The notes: generated by a model from the letters alone, not told the origin. DNA of 64,000 nucleotides from Tateyamaria omphalii (GCF_019802125.1 NZ_JAHVHT010000005.1:186001-250000), one strand, 5' to 3'. Shown: positions 35,075 to 43,993, numbered from the stretch's first letter. Numbers and translations: made by a program.

Positions 35075-36532
35075 TCAAAGCAGTGACTTCTGCTGTTCGA
35101 TCTCAAGGGCGTCTCCGACCTGACGGATGCGATCACACAGGTCATTGAGGTACAGTTCACTGATATCCGAATGTGCCAGGATCATTCGAATACCGGTCCG
35201 CCCCGAGAAGGATGCGTAGTCAATAAAGGCTTCGCCCGTTTCAGCCAGCCTTTCACATATGGCTACATTGAGCTTCGAAACATCTGGTTCTGCGATGGAA
35301 TTGTGTTGAGGTCGGTACTGAAACAAAACATTCAGATAAGGCGCGGGGGCGATGATATCAAAGTCGGGCTGATCATTCAGATAGGCAAGAAAATGTGCCT
35401 TTTGCTCCATCAAGTGATCAACTTTTTGCGCAAAACCGTCGCGACCGACGGCTTTCCACGCTGACCATACCTTAACGCAATCTGCGCGGCGGGCACTTTG
35501 AATAGAAAGCTCACCGAGTTCCGGTTCGGGCTGCTCTTGCTTCGCTTCTTTGTGGAAGAGGTAGTTTTCACCGCCTCCAGATGTGGCTGCGTGGAGCCAA
35601 CCCTTTTGGCGCGTGAGAATGATGCCAGCGGTCAGTGGAACGTTGAGAAGCTTGTGGGCGTCCCAGGTAAATGAATCCGCTTCGTCACATCCCGACAGCA
35701 AATCCGCGTGGGATTGCGAGAACAGCACCGGCGCCCCCCAAGCACCGTCCACATGCACCCACAGGCCGAATTCGCGCGCCAAGGCGACCGCTTTGGGAAC
35801 CGGGTCGAAGGCGCCCAGCACGGTCGTGCCGGCGGTAAGTCCAATGTAGAAAGGGATCTTGCCGTCTTTGATCGCCGCCTCAATTGCATGGCGTAGGGCG
35901 TCTGGCATCATTCGACCGTCAGCGTCGCTGCGCACAGCAACGAGGTTTCGCGTGCCTATTCCGATGACGTTTGCGGCACGTGCCATCGAATAATGTGCCT
36001 GGTCTGAAACAAAGGCGACAAGCTCTCTTCCGGCGTAGCCGGTTTCCTTCAGATCGGGAAACAGGGCGTGCCGCGCCAGCATCATCGATACGAGGTTGGC
36101 CTGACTTGCCCCACTTACCATCAGACCTTCGCCGTTTTCGAAGCCAACAAGTCGAGACAATTGGTTCACCACCTCGGCTTCCATCAGGTTCGATACCGGA
36201 CCGACCTTGAAGGTATGCATCACCGAATTGGACAGGGTCGCGACCCATTCGCCAAGCACGGCAGGCAGATTGACACCCGAATAGAGCTGCTTGTGAAATC
36301 CCAACCGGCCCACATCAGGGTTCAGCCGCAGGAAATCCGACAGCGCGGATTCAAGCTCTTCCGGCGATGCGCCGGTCGGGTCTTCCAAGCTCACGTCTAT
36401 CTGGCTGCGGAAGCTGTCTTTCGTTCCGGTGTGGCAGACGGGTCGTTCAATTGCCGTGTGGCGGTCTGCAATTCGCACAAGGCTCTCGACAGTTGCGCTG
36501 AGGGTTGCCGGTTCTTTGCTGTTATCAAGCAT
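35075..36532 (-). CDS. PLP-dependent group II amino acid decarboxylase
   Basis: A 485-residue fold type I decarboxylase of the glutamate/aspartate/diaminobutyrate/aromatic group. Key features are the MVSGASQANLVSMMLARHAL phosphate-binding region, HVDGAWGAPVLFS with the PLP-stacking/N1-binding residues, and FTWDAHKLLNVPLTAG with the Schiff-base lysine in DAHK. Members remove the alpha-carboxylate of acidic, basic or aromatic amino acids. It starts inside the end of the EamA exporter gene (8-base overlap) and closes an operon that also encodes glutamate mutase. 3-Methylaspartate would be a logical substrate, giving 3-amino-2-methylpropanoate. The substrate assignment is inference; aspartate, glutamate or 2,4-diaminobutyrate remain possible. 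Confidence 0.88.
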   Translation of the reverse strand: MLDNSKEPATLSATVESLVRIADRHTAIERPVCHTGTKDSFRSQIDVSLEDPTGASPEELESALSDFLRLNPDVGRLGFHKQLYSGVNLPAVLGEWVATLSNSVMHTFKVGPVSNLMEAEVVNQLSRLVGFENGEGLMVSGASQANLVSMMLARHALFPDLKETGYAGRELVAFVSDQAHYSMARAANVIGIGTRNLVAVRSDADGRMMPDALRHAIEAAIKDGKIPFYIGLTAGTTVLGAFDPVPKAVALAREFGLWVHVDGAWGAPVLFSQSHADLLSGCDEADSFTWDAHKLLNVPLTAGIILTRQKGWLHAATSGGGENYLFHKEAKQEQPEPELGELSIQSARRADCVKVWSAWKAVGRDGFAQKVDHLMEQKAHFLAYLNDQPDFDIIAPAPYLNVLFQYRPQHNSIAEPDVSKLNVAICERLAETGEAFIDYASFSGRTGIRMILAHSDISELYLNDLCDRIRQVGDALEIEQQKSLL

Positions 36533-37463
36533 TCTCCTGTTCCTTTAGCTTCTGGCCTGTGAGGACGGTTTTGGCATTTGCGCGCCATCTTTTGATTTTC
36601 GGCGCTGGCGTGATCACGCAAAAAACACCGACAACAGTTACAAGACATCCCGCCACAGCGACTGCGCCGAGCTGTTCGTCGAAAAGCAACCAGGCTTGAA
36701 TGACAGTGGCGGGTGGCACGAGATAGAAGTAGCTTGCGACCTGTGCCATTTCGCCGGAACGCAAAACCACCATCAAAAGCAGAAGCGCGGAAATGGACAG
36801 GCCGAAGATGAGCCACGACATCGCAAGTACGAGTTCGACGGTCACGTTGACGTCTTGTGTTTCGGTCGCCGCGGACAACAACCCCACAACACAGATCGCA
36901 CCCATGTACTGGTAGGTCGCGCCGCCGAGCAACGGCAAATCTGAGCTTGATGATTTTTGCAACACGGAGCCAATGGAGATCCCGAACAGTGCAATAACGC
37001 AGGCGATGAGGGCCACGATGTTGCCCGCGGGTCCGGTGAACTTGCCTGTGCCGTAGATGACAAGCGCTGTCCCCAGAAATCCGATCACAACGCCCCACCT
37101 TTGCAAAACATCTATCTGCTGGCCGAGCCAGATGCGCGCCAGAAGTATCGTGAGAACGGGCTGAAGGCCGACGATGATCGCAACGACACCTGCCGACATT
37201 CCGGATTTGATGGCAAAGAAAACGCCGCCCAGATAGGCTCCGTGAAGCAGGGTGCCCACGGCGATCTGTCCGCGTCTCTCCGTTGAATTGAGGCCTCGTT
37301 CGCCAAACAAGCGTGCGAGCAAGGCAAGCAGGATGATTGCGCATCCAAAGCGTATCGTCAGCATGAAGTGAGGCTCAATGTAGGGGAGCCCGTACTTTGC
37401 TCCGATGAACCCCGTGCTCCACAGCCACACGAAGATGAAGGGAAAGGCAGCGCTCAGTTTCAT
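36525..37463 (-). CDS. EamA/DMT-family exporter
   Basis: A 312-residue protein with ten hydrophobic helices in two EamA repeats. The first half begins LSAAFPFIFVWLWSTGFIGAKYGLPYIEPHFMLTIRF, the classic DMT start, and the second half contains YFYLVPPATVIQAWLLFDEQLGAVAVAGCLVTVVGVFCV. In the family such proteins export amino acids and other metabolites. Its start overlaps the quinone oxidoreductase stop (ATGA) and its end overlaps the decarboxylase start. With the LysE gene at 38664 this is the second amino-acid-type exporter in the same cluster, which points to a secreted amino acid product. Confidence 0.92.
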   Translation of the reverse strand: MKLSAAFPFIFVWLWSTGFIGAKYGLPYIEPHFMLTIRFGCAIILLALLARLFGERGLNSTERRGQIAVGTLLHGAYLGGVFFAIKSGMSAGVVAIIVGLQPVLTILLARIWLGQQIDVLQRWGVVIGFLGTALVIYGTGKFTGPAGNIVALIACVIALFGISIGSVLQKSSSSDLPLLGGATYQYMGAICVVGLLSAATETQDVNVTVELVLAMSWLIFGLSISALLLLMVVLRSGEMAQVASYFYLVPPATVIQAWLLFDEQLGAVAVAGCLVTVVGVFCVITPAPKIKRWRANAKTVLTGQKLKEQENA

Positions 37464-38470
37464 AGCGCGCTGGTGTCTGGCATGGGCTTGTGGCTGGGCA
37501 AGAGCACGGTGGACCCAATAAGTCGCCGTCCTTCCAGAGCGCGATGCGCCGTTGCAGCATCATGCAGGTCGAACTTGTTAACTTTGCCGGGTGTAATGAC
37601 CCCTGCCCGAATGGCCGCGAAGACTTCCGAAACAGCTTGCCGAAACTCATCGGTGTCGCTGATGTAGTGCGCGATCGACGGTCGGGTCATGTACACCGAT
37701 CCTTGTGCGCCAAGCCTCGACGTATCGAAACAGTCCACTTTCCCGGACGCATTTCCAAACAAGACGAGGTGGCCGCGTGGTTTGAGAACGGCAAGGGAGG
37801 CATCGAACGTCGCGGCACCAATGCTGTCAAAAACCACATCGACGCCGCGCCCGCCCGTCAGGGCTTTGACGTCCTCGACCAGGGACGGCGATCCGCTGAG
37901 CAAGACCTCGGAATGTCCGTGATCCTTGGCGATGGAAACCTTTCTTTCGTCGCCGACCGTCCCGATGACACGCGCACCTTTGTGTTTCAGCCATTGCCCT
38001 GCAATGCAGCCTACGCCGCCGGCGGCAGCGTGCCACAATACAGTTTGCCCTGACGTGACAGGTGTGCAGCGGTTGATCAGGTACTCGACAGTGAGCCCCT
38101 TGAAGAGAAGGGCTGCCGCCACCTCGTCAGAGATATCATCCGGCAGCGGGATGATCCGATCATGCGCAACAAGCCGATGGCTTGCATATCCGCCCGGATT
38201 TCCTCCGACAGCAGCTGCGCGTTGGCCGACGAGTTTCTGCGATACCCTCTCGCCCACCCTGACGATACGTCCCACGCTCTCAACACCGATACCGGATCCC
38301 GGAACGATCTGGCCCGGCAGTTGGCCGGAGCGCAGATATACATCGATGTAATTGACGCCCGCCATGCTGGTTTCCAGCAAAACCTGATCAGGGCCGGGCT
38401 CTGGGGTGTCCACGGAAACTGAATACAGCGCATCAGGTGGACCAGCCTTGTCAAAGACAACTTTTTCCAT
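37460..38470 (-). CDS. Quinone oxidoreductase-type (MDR superfamily) dehydrogenase
   Basis: A 336-residue zinc-free MDR protein. It has KVVFDKAGPPDALYSVSVDTPEPGPDQVLLE, NYIDVYLRSGQLPG, the VLWHAAAGGVGCIAGQWLKHKGARVIGTVG Rossmann region with AAxGGVG, and VDVVFDSIGAATFDASLAVLKPRGHLVLFG. These match the QorA/crotonyl-CoA-reductase-like branch, which reduces quinones or enones with NADPH. The ATG at 38470 is chosen; one five codons upstream (38485) is equally possible. It is coupled to the EamA exporter gene. Its role in the cluster may be reduction of an unsaturated intermediate made by, or related to, the desaturase; that is speculation. Confidence 0.9.
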   Translation of the reverse strand: MEKVVFDKAGPPDALYSVSVDTPEPGPDQVLLETSMAGVNYIDVYLRSGQLPGQIVPGSGIGVESVGRIVRVGERVSQKLVGQRAAAVGGNPGGYASHRLVAHDRIIPLPDDISDEVAAALLFKGLTVEYLINRCTPVTSGQTVLWHAAAGGVGCIAGQWLKHKGARVIGTVGDERKVSIAKDHGHSEVLLSGSPSLVEDVKALTGGRGVDVVFDSIGAATFDASLAVLKPRGHLVLFGNASGKVDCFDTSRLGAQGSVYMTRPSIAHYISDTDEFRQAVSEVFAAIRAGVITPGKVNKFDLHDAATAHRALEGRRLIGSTVLLPSHKPMPDTSAL

Positions 38471-38663
38471 GTCGAACCCTTTCATGTTCTCTTTCCATTG
38501 ATCGTAAGAAACAAAGATCTATGGGGGTACGCCCAAGATTGGTGAACCGTTCTCAGGATTTCGGTGTAGGGGCGGGAGCGTTTGATGACCTTTCCGTGCC
38601 CCTTTGCCGTTACGGTTGCTCAGACGTCAGGCGCAGTTTCGTGCGGCACGCTCAACCTGCGTT

Positions 38664-39266
38664 TCATCGCGCCATCAGCCAGACGCCCACACCCGCCATC
38701 ATTGCTGCAAACAGCCAGTTCTGTGCCTGGAACAGTCTGGGATTGCGCACCAGGGCTTGTTTGATACCTACGCCGAAACTGACCCAGATGAGGTGGGCGC
38801 AAAAGTTCAGCAGAACCAAAACCGCGCTCATCAACAGCACATCACCCACGAGCTGAGCGGAGGGTCGAAAGAACTCTGAAAACATCACGACCAGCATGAT
38901 CAGCCCTTTTGTATTTGTGAGCTGAACCACGACACCGTCCACGAAACGGAAGGCCTCTGCGCCCTCGTCGGCGTTGGTCACGCTGGCCACCATGAACCGG
39001 TAGGCCAGGTAAAAGATGTACGTGATCCCGACAATCTTGATCGCCACGGTCGCGCCCGGAAAACTGAGCAGGACTTGACCAAGACCCAGTCCCATTATCA
39101 ACGCGAGTAAAAAGTAGGTTCCGTCCAGCCCGTAGATGAAGCGCATCGACGATCGGATGCCGCTGCGCGCACCAGACGCTGCCACCATCACGTTGCCCGG
39201 TCCCGCACTGAAGATGAGCGGGATCATAGTCGCGAGCCAGGGCGTCCATTCAATGTTTGAAGTCAT
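38664..39266 (-). CDS. LysE-family amino acid exporter
   Basis: A 200-residue membrane protein with about six hydrophobic segments. The N-terminal LysE block is PLIFSAGPGNVMVAASGARSGIRSS. Later blocks are VVQLTNTKGLIMLVVMFSEFF and NFCAHLIWVSFGVGIKQAL. The family exports lysine, threonine, homoserine and other amino acids. The ATG at 39266 with GAGGAAA upstream is the start; the frame is open much further but reads as non-coding. It begins 17 bases after the mutase E-subunit gene, so exporter and mutase are likely co-expressed. The 193 bp downstream, before the next gene of the cluster, may hold an internal promoter. Confidence 0.9.
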   Translation of the reverse strand: MTSNIEWTPWLATMIPLIFSAGPGNVMVAASGARSGIRSSMRFIYGLDGTYFLLALIMGLGLGQVLLSFPGATVAIKIVGITYIFYLAYRFMVASVTNADEGAEAFRFVDGVVVQLTNTKGLIMLVVMFSEFFRPSAQLVGDVLLMSAVLVLLNFCAHLIWVSFGVGIKQALVRNPRLFQAQNWLFAAMMAGVGVWLMAR

Positions 39267-39283
39267 CGGAGTTTCCTCGCTGT

Positions 39284-40492
39284 TTAGATGAAGCCCGATG
39301 GCTGCACATCGTACTGGCTTTGGTTGAACTTCAGGGCGGCGAGCAAGGCGTCCGTGCTGCCGCCATCCGATTGCGCCGGAGCATAGCGACCATCCATGAT
39401 TGCCGTACGTGCGCGCGACCGGTTGCTGGTATGCAGACAATAGGGGACGTCCAGAATGCCATCTGCAAATGCGGCCAGTAAGGCGCGGCCTACATCTGGA
39501 TCCTTGCGCAAGGTTTGTTCGATCAGCAGATCTGCACGGGCCAATACGGCTTCGAACTCGCGATTGTCGAACGGGTGCTCAGGCATCGTGTTCTGCGCCA
39601 TGGAATGGTGCGAAAAGTTTAGCGATGCGACGTTCTCTGCCACGGTCGGTATGCGGCGGTTCTCCACCGGCGTTTTGACGATCACCCGGGCGACGTTTTC
39701 GGACTGTGCGATGGACAAAAGGTCTTCTGTGATGCGGCAAAAGCCGATCATCGTGTTTGGAAACAGCCCCATGAATACGTAGGCCACGATGTGGAACGGG
39801 TGACCATCCAAATAGTGGCTCGTCAACACATCGAGAGCGCGCAATGCCGCGCGGTCCTGGGTCGGGCTGATGCCCTGTGCGTAGCTGACCGAGACACTTG
39901 ATACGCCGCATTGCTTGAGGAACAGGGCCTCGAGAACACTCAGTGCGACCAAAAGGGCGGGATCGGCCATTTGACCCATCATACAACCCGCGAAGCTCTC
40001 TATGTGGCTGATGTCGCTTGCTTCCGCCAAGGCTCTCGCGCCCTGACGCCAATCATCGACAGCCTGTTCCAGGGGAAGCCGGGAGTACGGCAGGCAATAG
40101 GACACAGGCCCACCCTCCGTGGCAGTCATTCCAATCTCTGCCATGCGCTGAAAGACCTTTGACGGCAGTGCTGACCCATGGCGCACCTGTACGGGGCGTC
40201 CCGTCGCCGATGCTATTTCAGAGACAAGTTCCCGAACGGCTTCACGCGGGTAGGCCATGATGGGAAAGCCGTTCAGATGCGCGCCGGATGCCAGCGCGGC
40301 GGCGGCTTTGTCAAAGGCACATACCCTCGTGAAGCTGTCCAGTGTAATGGTGCATACCGTGGCCGGGTTGGCTGTCGCGGTTGCCATCAGACCATCGCGC
40401 ATGTCCTCCAACGGTCCCACGCCCATTCTGGGTTGCACGAGCGGGCCATGTTTGCCCGACGTGCGTGTCACATATGCGTTGAAGTCGATCAT
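39284..40492 (-). CDS. glmE: Glutamate (methylaspartate) mutase, E-subunit-like
   Basis: A 402-residue TIM-barrel subunit of B12-dependent glutamate mutase, which rearranges L-glutamate to (2S,3S)-3-methylaspartate. Recognised blocks are PLVQPRMGVGPLEDM, TITLDSFTRV, LNGFPIMAYP, VQVRHGSALPSKVFQRMAEIGMTATEGGPVSYCLPYSR, SVSVSYAQG and VIVKTPVENRRIPTVAENVASL. It is about 80 residues shorter than the clostridial enzyme (~480), losing an N-terminal helix region and part of the C-terminus. The ATG at 40492 overlaps the S-subunit stop (ATGA), as expected for two subunits of one enzyme. No reactivating MutL/GlmL gene is seen. The clustering with a decarboxylase and exporters suggests biosynthesis rather than fermentation. 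Confidence 0.9.
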   Translation of the reverse strand: MIDFNAYVTRTSGKHGPLVQPRMGVGPLEDMRDGLMATATANPATVCTITLDSFTRVCAFDKAAAALASGAHLNGFPIMAYPREAVRELVSEIASATGRPVQVRHGSALPSKVFQRMAEIGMTATEGGPVSYCLPYSRLPLEQAVDDWRQGARALAEASDISHIESFAGCMMGQMADPALLVALSVLEALFLKQCGVSSVSVSYAQGISPTQDRAALRALDVLTSHYLDGHPFHIVAYVFMGLFPNTMIGFCRITEDLLSIAQSENVARVIVKTPVENRRIPTVAENVASLNFSHHSMAQNTMPEHPFDNREFEAVLARADLLIEQTLRKDPDVGRALLAAFADGILDVPYCLHTSNRSRARTAIMDGRYAPAQSDGGSTDALLAALKFNQSQYDVQPSGFI

Positions 40493-40998
40493 TCTGCGGC
40501 CACTCCCATTGCTGATGTCGATGCCGCGGCGGCGTTGGCGCAGCCGGTGCATCCCAGGCATGTTGACGGGTGACAGGCTTCCAGCCGATCGAGGAAGATG
40601 TTGAAGTCGTCGAACAGGGTCGAACTGGTATCGGGAAAGACCCCGTCGAAGCCTGCCTGGGCCAACTTATCGCCTGTTTCGAGATCCGAACTTGTGTCGA
40701 GCTTGCCGCCGACCGCCACCGGCGTTGTGACCCCCGCGTGGCGCAGGGCGTTCAAGATGTCCGGTGCTTCGATGACCCCATGCCCATTGATGGAGCTGAT
40801 CACAATCACGTCGTAGGTGGTTTCCTGCGATTGGGTAACTGTCAGTTCTGTTGGGCAGCACGGCCCCAGATTGGTCACTTCAAACCCACGCTCGGCCAGG
40901 AAGAGTTCCATGAAGATGAGGTTCCAGCTGTGAGAGTCCGAGGAAACTGTTGTCAGCAGTGCTTTGCGAGATGGTGTATTGGGGACGCCGGGCTTCAT
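40489..40998 (-). CDS. Cobalamin-binding S-subunit-like protein of glutamate mutase
   Basis: A 169-residue B12-binding protein. The cobalt-ligating motif appears as DSHSWN (residues 21-26) with His23 as the lower ligand; the consensus DxHxxG has Asn in place of the final Gly. ERGFEVTNLGPCCP, DVIVISSINGHGV and PVAVGGKLDTSSD match the Rossmann-like B12 fold (the last block corresponds to the GG-containing dimethylbenzimidazole pocket). After the fold a Cys-rich tail of ~25 residues follows (STCLGCTGCANAA), absent from classical S subunits and possibly metal-binding. The start overlaps the desaturase stop and the stop overlaps the E-subunit start, both by ATGA, so three genes are translationally coupled. 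Confidence 0.88.
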   Translation of the reverse strand: MKPGVPNTPSRKALLTTVSSDSHSWNLIFMELFLAERGFEVTNLGPCCPTELTVTQSQETTYDVIVISSINGHGVIEAPDILNALRHAGVTTPVAVGGKLDTSSDLETGDKLAQAGFDGVFPDTSSTLFDDFNIFLDRLEACHPSTCLGCTGCANAAAASTSAMGVAAE

Positions 40999-42176
40999 GC
41001 GAAAACCTCCTTTTCATTTGTGGTGTGTTGGGATGGGTTCCGGGCCTCCGTCTGGTCGTAATAGTCTGCCGCCAGTTGGAATGACTGGAAGTTGTTGGTG
41101 ACGGCGTTTCCGTAGCCCCAAAAGTCGAGGTAGTTGGATGGGAACGGTTTGGACCCTTTCAAGCGATCTGCCTCGCGCGCGGTCACGTAGTTCGGCCACT
41201 CCCGTGATCGCGGGCGGCGGTGGTGGAAATCGTGGCACGGTGTATCTCCCACCATGACGAAGAGCCGGATGAACAGGTGGTAGCTCAGCATCCGCACAAG
41301 CCAGATGCTCGTCAGATGAAACCGCATAAGTCGGCTTGCATTGTCCGGGATGTTCAGTGGCTCACCAATAAACACGCCGGTGGTCGATTCCGCTATGAAT
41401 GCGATACCCCTGGCCCGCAGGACTTCGACCGGTGGCCAAGTGTGTTCGGCAGCAAGGCGAAAGGTCGTGCAGATATGGTATCCAACAAAAACGGGAAGAG
41501 CATATGCCAGCAGGAAGATATGGAGCCCACCTGCCCAGATGGCTGCACCGATACCGATCCCCCATGCCCCGATCGTCAACGCTGCAACCTTGCGGTTTGG
41601 TTGTAGCACAGTGGCCGCCACGCGACCCCACACCGACCGTACCATGGCGATGGGTGAAAAGGCGTGGATCACCAGTTTTGTCCACATCTGTGCAACTGTG
41701 TCGCTCGTCCGCAATCCGACGTTGTCACGCAAGAAAGTCAATGTGTCGTCGAGGTCCGTCAGAAGGCTTTGGTGATCGTGGTGATGCACATGTTCGGATT
41801 TGTATGTTCTGAAGGGCTTGAGCATGAGGGCGCTGGAAATCACGGTTCCCAGGATCTCATTGGCCCGCTTGCCATCGAGCACCATGTCATGCACTGCCTG
41901 ATGGCAGATCATCACCTGAAATTGCTTTGTCCCGGCGGTCGCCAGGATGAAGCCAAATGGCAGCAGGCCGTACAACCCTTGGATCGCACCGAGGACGGAC
42001 AACGCGATGCCGGTCGCGAGCAGCAAAGCGGACACGACAATGTGGTACAGTGGCGTTTTGCTTCGCCGCGTATCGAGTTGTTCAATCAGGGGTTTTGCCG
42101 TGAGCCACGACCAAAAGGGCTGGCTCCAGCCTGGAAGGGACCGCATTGTATCTCTGGGGAGAATTTGGCCTGTCAT
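40995..42176 (-). CDS. Membrane fatty-acid-desaturase-like oxygenase
   Basis: A 393-residue integral membrane di-iron enzyme of the desaturase/hydroxylase superfamily. Three His boxes are visible: HQAVH after the second membrane region, HVHHHDH, and HDFHHR near the C-terminus. Four or so membrane helices lie between. The ATG at 42176 with GGAG 10 bases upstream is preferred; two earlier in-frame ATGs (42227, 42242) give an extra polar N-terminus. The members desaturate or hydroxylate lipids or carrier-bound acyl chains. It leads the cluster and is coupled to the B12 subunit gene. The substrate is unknown: a lipid tail to be joined to the amino acid product, or the amino acid itself. Confidence 0.85.
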   Translation of the reverse strand: MTGQILPRDTMRSLPGWSQPFWSWLTAKPLIEQLDTRRSKTPLYHIVVSALLLATGIALSVLGAIQGLYGLLPFGFILATAGTKQFQVMICHQAVHDMVLDGKRANEILGTVISSALMLKPFRTYKSEHVHHHDHQSLLTDLDDTLTFLRDNVGLRTSDTVAQMWTKLVIHAFSPIAMVRSVWGRVAATVLQPNRKVAALTIGAWGIGIGAAIWAGGLHIFLLAYALPVFVGYHICTTFRLAAEHTWPPVEVLRARGIAFIAESTTGVFIGEPLNIPDNASRLMRFHLTSIWLVRMLSYHLFIRLFVMVGDTPCHDFHHRRPRSREWPNYVTAREADRLKGSKPFPSNYLDFWGYGNAVTNNFQSFQLAADYYDQTEARNPSQHTTNEKEVFA

Positions 42177-43092
42177 TTGAATACACTCCAAAGGGCAAAG
42201 TGGTGAAGATGCCCTCAGTGTGGCCATTCCGGTTTCCCGCATAAATTGAAGAAAACGCGGATTCGTTTTTCAAATTTTCAAGTTGTTTTGCGCAAGGCCT
42301 GATTTAAGGGCAGCGCAACGGCGTGATCTCGGACTGTGATCTAACCCACCTTGTTCTCGAGCTGTAGCAAGTGTCCGAGTTGGTGTCGGGTGCGCAGATC
42401 GGCATGCACCGTGCAAACGGGCGCGTGGATCATCTAGATCTATGTATGCAAAAAATGACGGTGGTCTGGAAATTACTCATTCTATCAAACCATTAAGTCA
42501 ATTTATGTGCCGGTGAGCCGGGTAGATTGGCCCGATCTCTGCCTTCGGCTGCCGGGCATGATCTTGATGTGCGTGCCAAGGTATTCTTGCGGAAGCTGCA
42601 ACCTCACATCGGCCTTGCTTTGCCGGGTGGAGGTCGCCGTCGCAACGCTTTGTGTTGGCGAACCAGCACGGCGCAGCCGACTGTTCCATGGCAGCACGAA
42701 ATGCGCCTACGTGTTCTTTGATTTTGGTTCGCCGTTTCGTCAAAATATGCATCACAGCGCATACGAATTTATGGCCTTGATTCAGGTGATTCTAAATCTG
42801 GACCCAAGAAATACAGCGACTTGTGTACGAAAAATCTCTTTTATTTTCAGTATGTCAAGTGACATATCAACCGCAGCGAGAAATTGTTGTCGTGACTCCT
42901 GGCAGGCTAAAATTCTAGCATAGCGGGAGAAGACTTAGATTTTCGGTTTTCGGACCGAACCAAAGGCCCGTCAAAAGATGTATTCCGCATTCTTCGAATT
43001 CACGCGTTCTTCCAATGCGACAAATGACGCAATGGTCTCGTCGGCGAACAGGGCACTTTCAACATCGCGGTCGAGCAGTTACGCAATAGGCT
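42177..43092. other. 0.9-kb region between the mutase cluster and the giant-protein locus
   Basis: A divergent intergenic region. The part near 42400-42510 is AT-rich and could hold promoters for both sides. Several open frames around 42498-42923 on both strands were examined; none reads as a real protein. No cobalamin riboswitch could be recognised before the mutase operon. The region may contain decayed sequence. Confidence 0.4.
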
Positions 43093-43521
43093 ATGGCCAG
43101 GGCATATTTCATCAACGCAACGCCGTTCTCGATGACGGTCAACTTGAATGCAGCTGCGAAAAACAATCCGCTGAAACCCTTCGATATCGGAAAAGAGCAC
43201 GACAGGCCCGTGTTCAAATGTCACTCGTGGCCTGCCGAAATAGACGCCTTCGCGGGGCGCAACGTTTTTGGCGGGTCCAACCGTATCAACGCGGTCACGG
43301 TGTTCATGGAGTCCCACACCGCGCCTCTCGTGTTCAATGTACAATCGGGCGTGTCGATCGCACTGGATTTGTATTTTTACATACAGGACGGTGCGATCAC
43401 CGGTGCAGACATGACCGGGGATATCTCCAAGATAACCATTGTTCCCTGGAACCAGGATTGGACGCGGGCCATGCGCATCCAGTCCCGGAATGCGCGCAGC
43501 ATTCAGCAGTGGAAGATGTAG
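43093..43521 (+). CDS. Small protein related to the giant protein's N-terminus (1)
   Basis: A 142-residue protein beginning MARAYFINATP. The same start pattern (MAxAYFxNxS/T) occurs in the genes at 43994 and 44479. Shared later features are VFGGSNRINAVTVFMES and SIALDLYFYIQDGAITGADMTGDI, which match VFGGDGHQNEVLFVSG and TVLDLYFFMFEDTIVGEDATGE in the 43994 protein. It is mostly predicted beta-strand, with no signal peptide and no known motif, and has a C-terminal tail (WTRAMRIQSRNARSI) not shared with the others. The ribosome site is weak. A compact beta-domain that binds or assembles with the giant protein is a reasonable guess, not shown. Confidence 0.7.
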   Translation: MARAYFINATPFSMTVNLNAAAKNNPLKPFDIGKEHDRPVFKCHSWPAEIDAFAGRNVFGGSNRINAVTVFMESHTAPLVFNVQSGVSIALDLYFYIQDGAITGADMTGDISKITIVPWNQDWTRAMRIQSRNARSIQQWKM

Positions 43522-43591
43522 CAGGCGCGCGCGGTACTGCCACACATTTGCCCGTCGATCAGGTTCACACCGCAACCAGAGGAGGGAGCGG

Positions 43592-43954
43592 ATGGCTTCG
43601 GACCTGCGCATAATCAACTGGCAAGCGGACAAGATGACGCCGACGCTGAATTTCCAAGGGTTGTCCGAACTCAAGCCGAGCGAAGCCAGGCACCACTATC
43701 TCCCATATTCGCAAACAGTACCGCGCAAGCCTGCAGATGCGCCAAAACCCGGGGAGTGGGGACGGATCAACACACTCGTCATCACGTCCAGGGCCAGTTC
43801 GGAAGCGCAAACGTACAATGATCTTTATGACCCGGAGGGCGCGGCGCCAAACAACGAAATGCTCTTGTGGGTATTCAAAGATTACCTGGTGATTTCGCAG
43901 CTTGGAAAACAGTTGGGTGGCAAGATTTATCCAAGTGTATGGGATCAGCCGTAA
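43592..43954 (+). CDS. Small protein of unknown function in the giant-protein locus
   Basis: A 120-residue protein with a strong ribosome site (GAGGAGGGAG). It begins MASDLRIINWQADKMTPTLNF, is rich in Tyr, Pro and Ser, and ends LGKQLGGKIYPSVWDQP. It is not related to its neighbours at 43093 and 43994. It has no signal peptide and no membrane segment, and I do not recognise a family. It lies 70 bases after one paralogue and 39 before the next, so it is likely in one operon with them. Confidence 0.65.
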   Translation: MASDLRIINWQADKMTPTLNFQGLSELKPSEARHHYLPYSQTVPRKPADAPKPGEWGRINTLVITSRASSEAQTYNDLYDPEGAAPNNEMLLWVFKDYLVISQLGKQLGGKIYPSVWDQP

Positions 43955-43993
43955 AACTCAGATTTCACCATCCAACCAGGAGGAAGTCCAGAA

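Noticed and set aside
42177-42500. Cobalamin riboswitch before the mutase operon
   Set aside because: Expected because of the B12 enzyme, but no B12-box-like sequence could be identified by eye.
42498-42923. Several frames on both strands, considered as a transposase remnant or small gene
   Set aside because: No frame gave a recognisable motif, and frames compete in the same stretch; no terminal repeats found.
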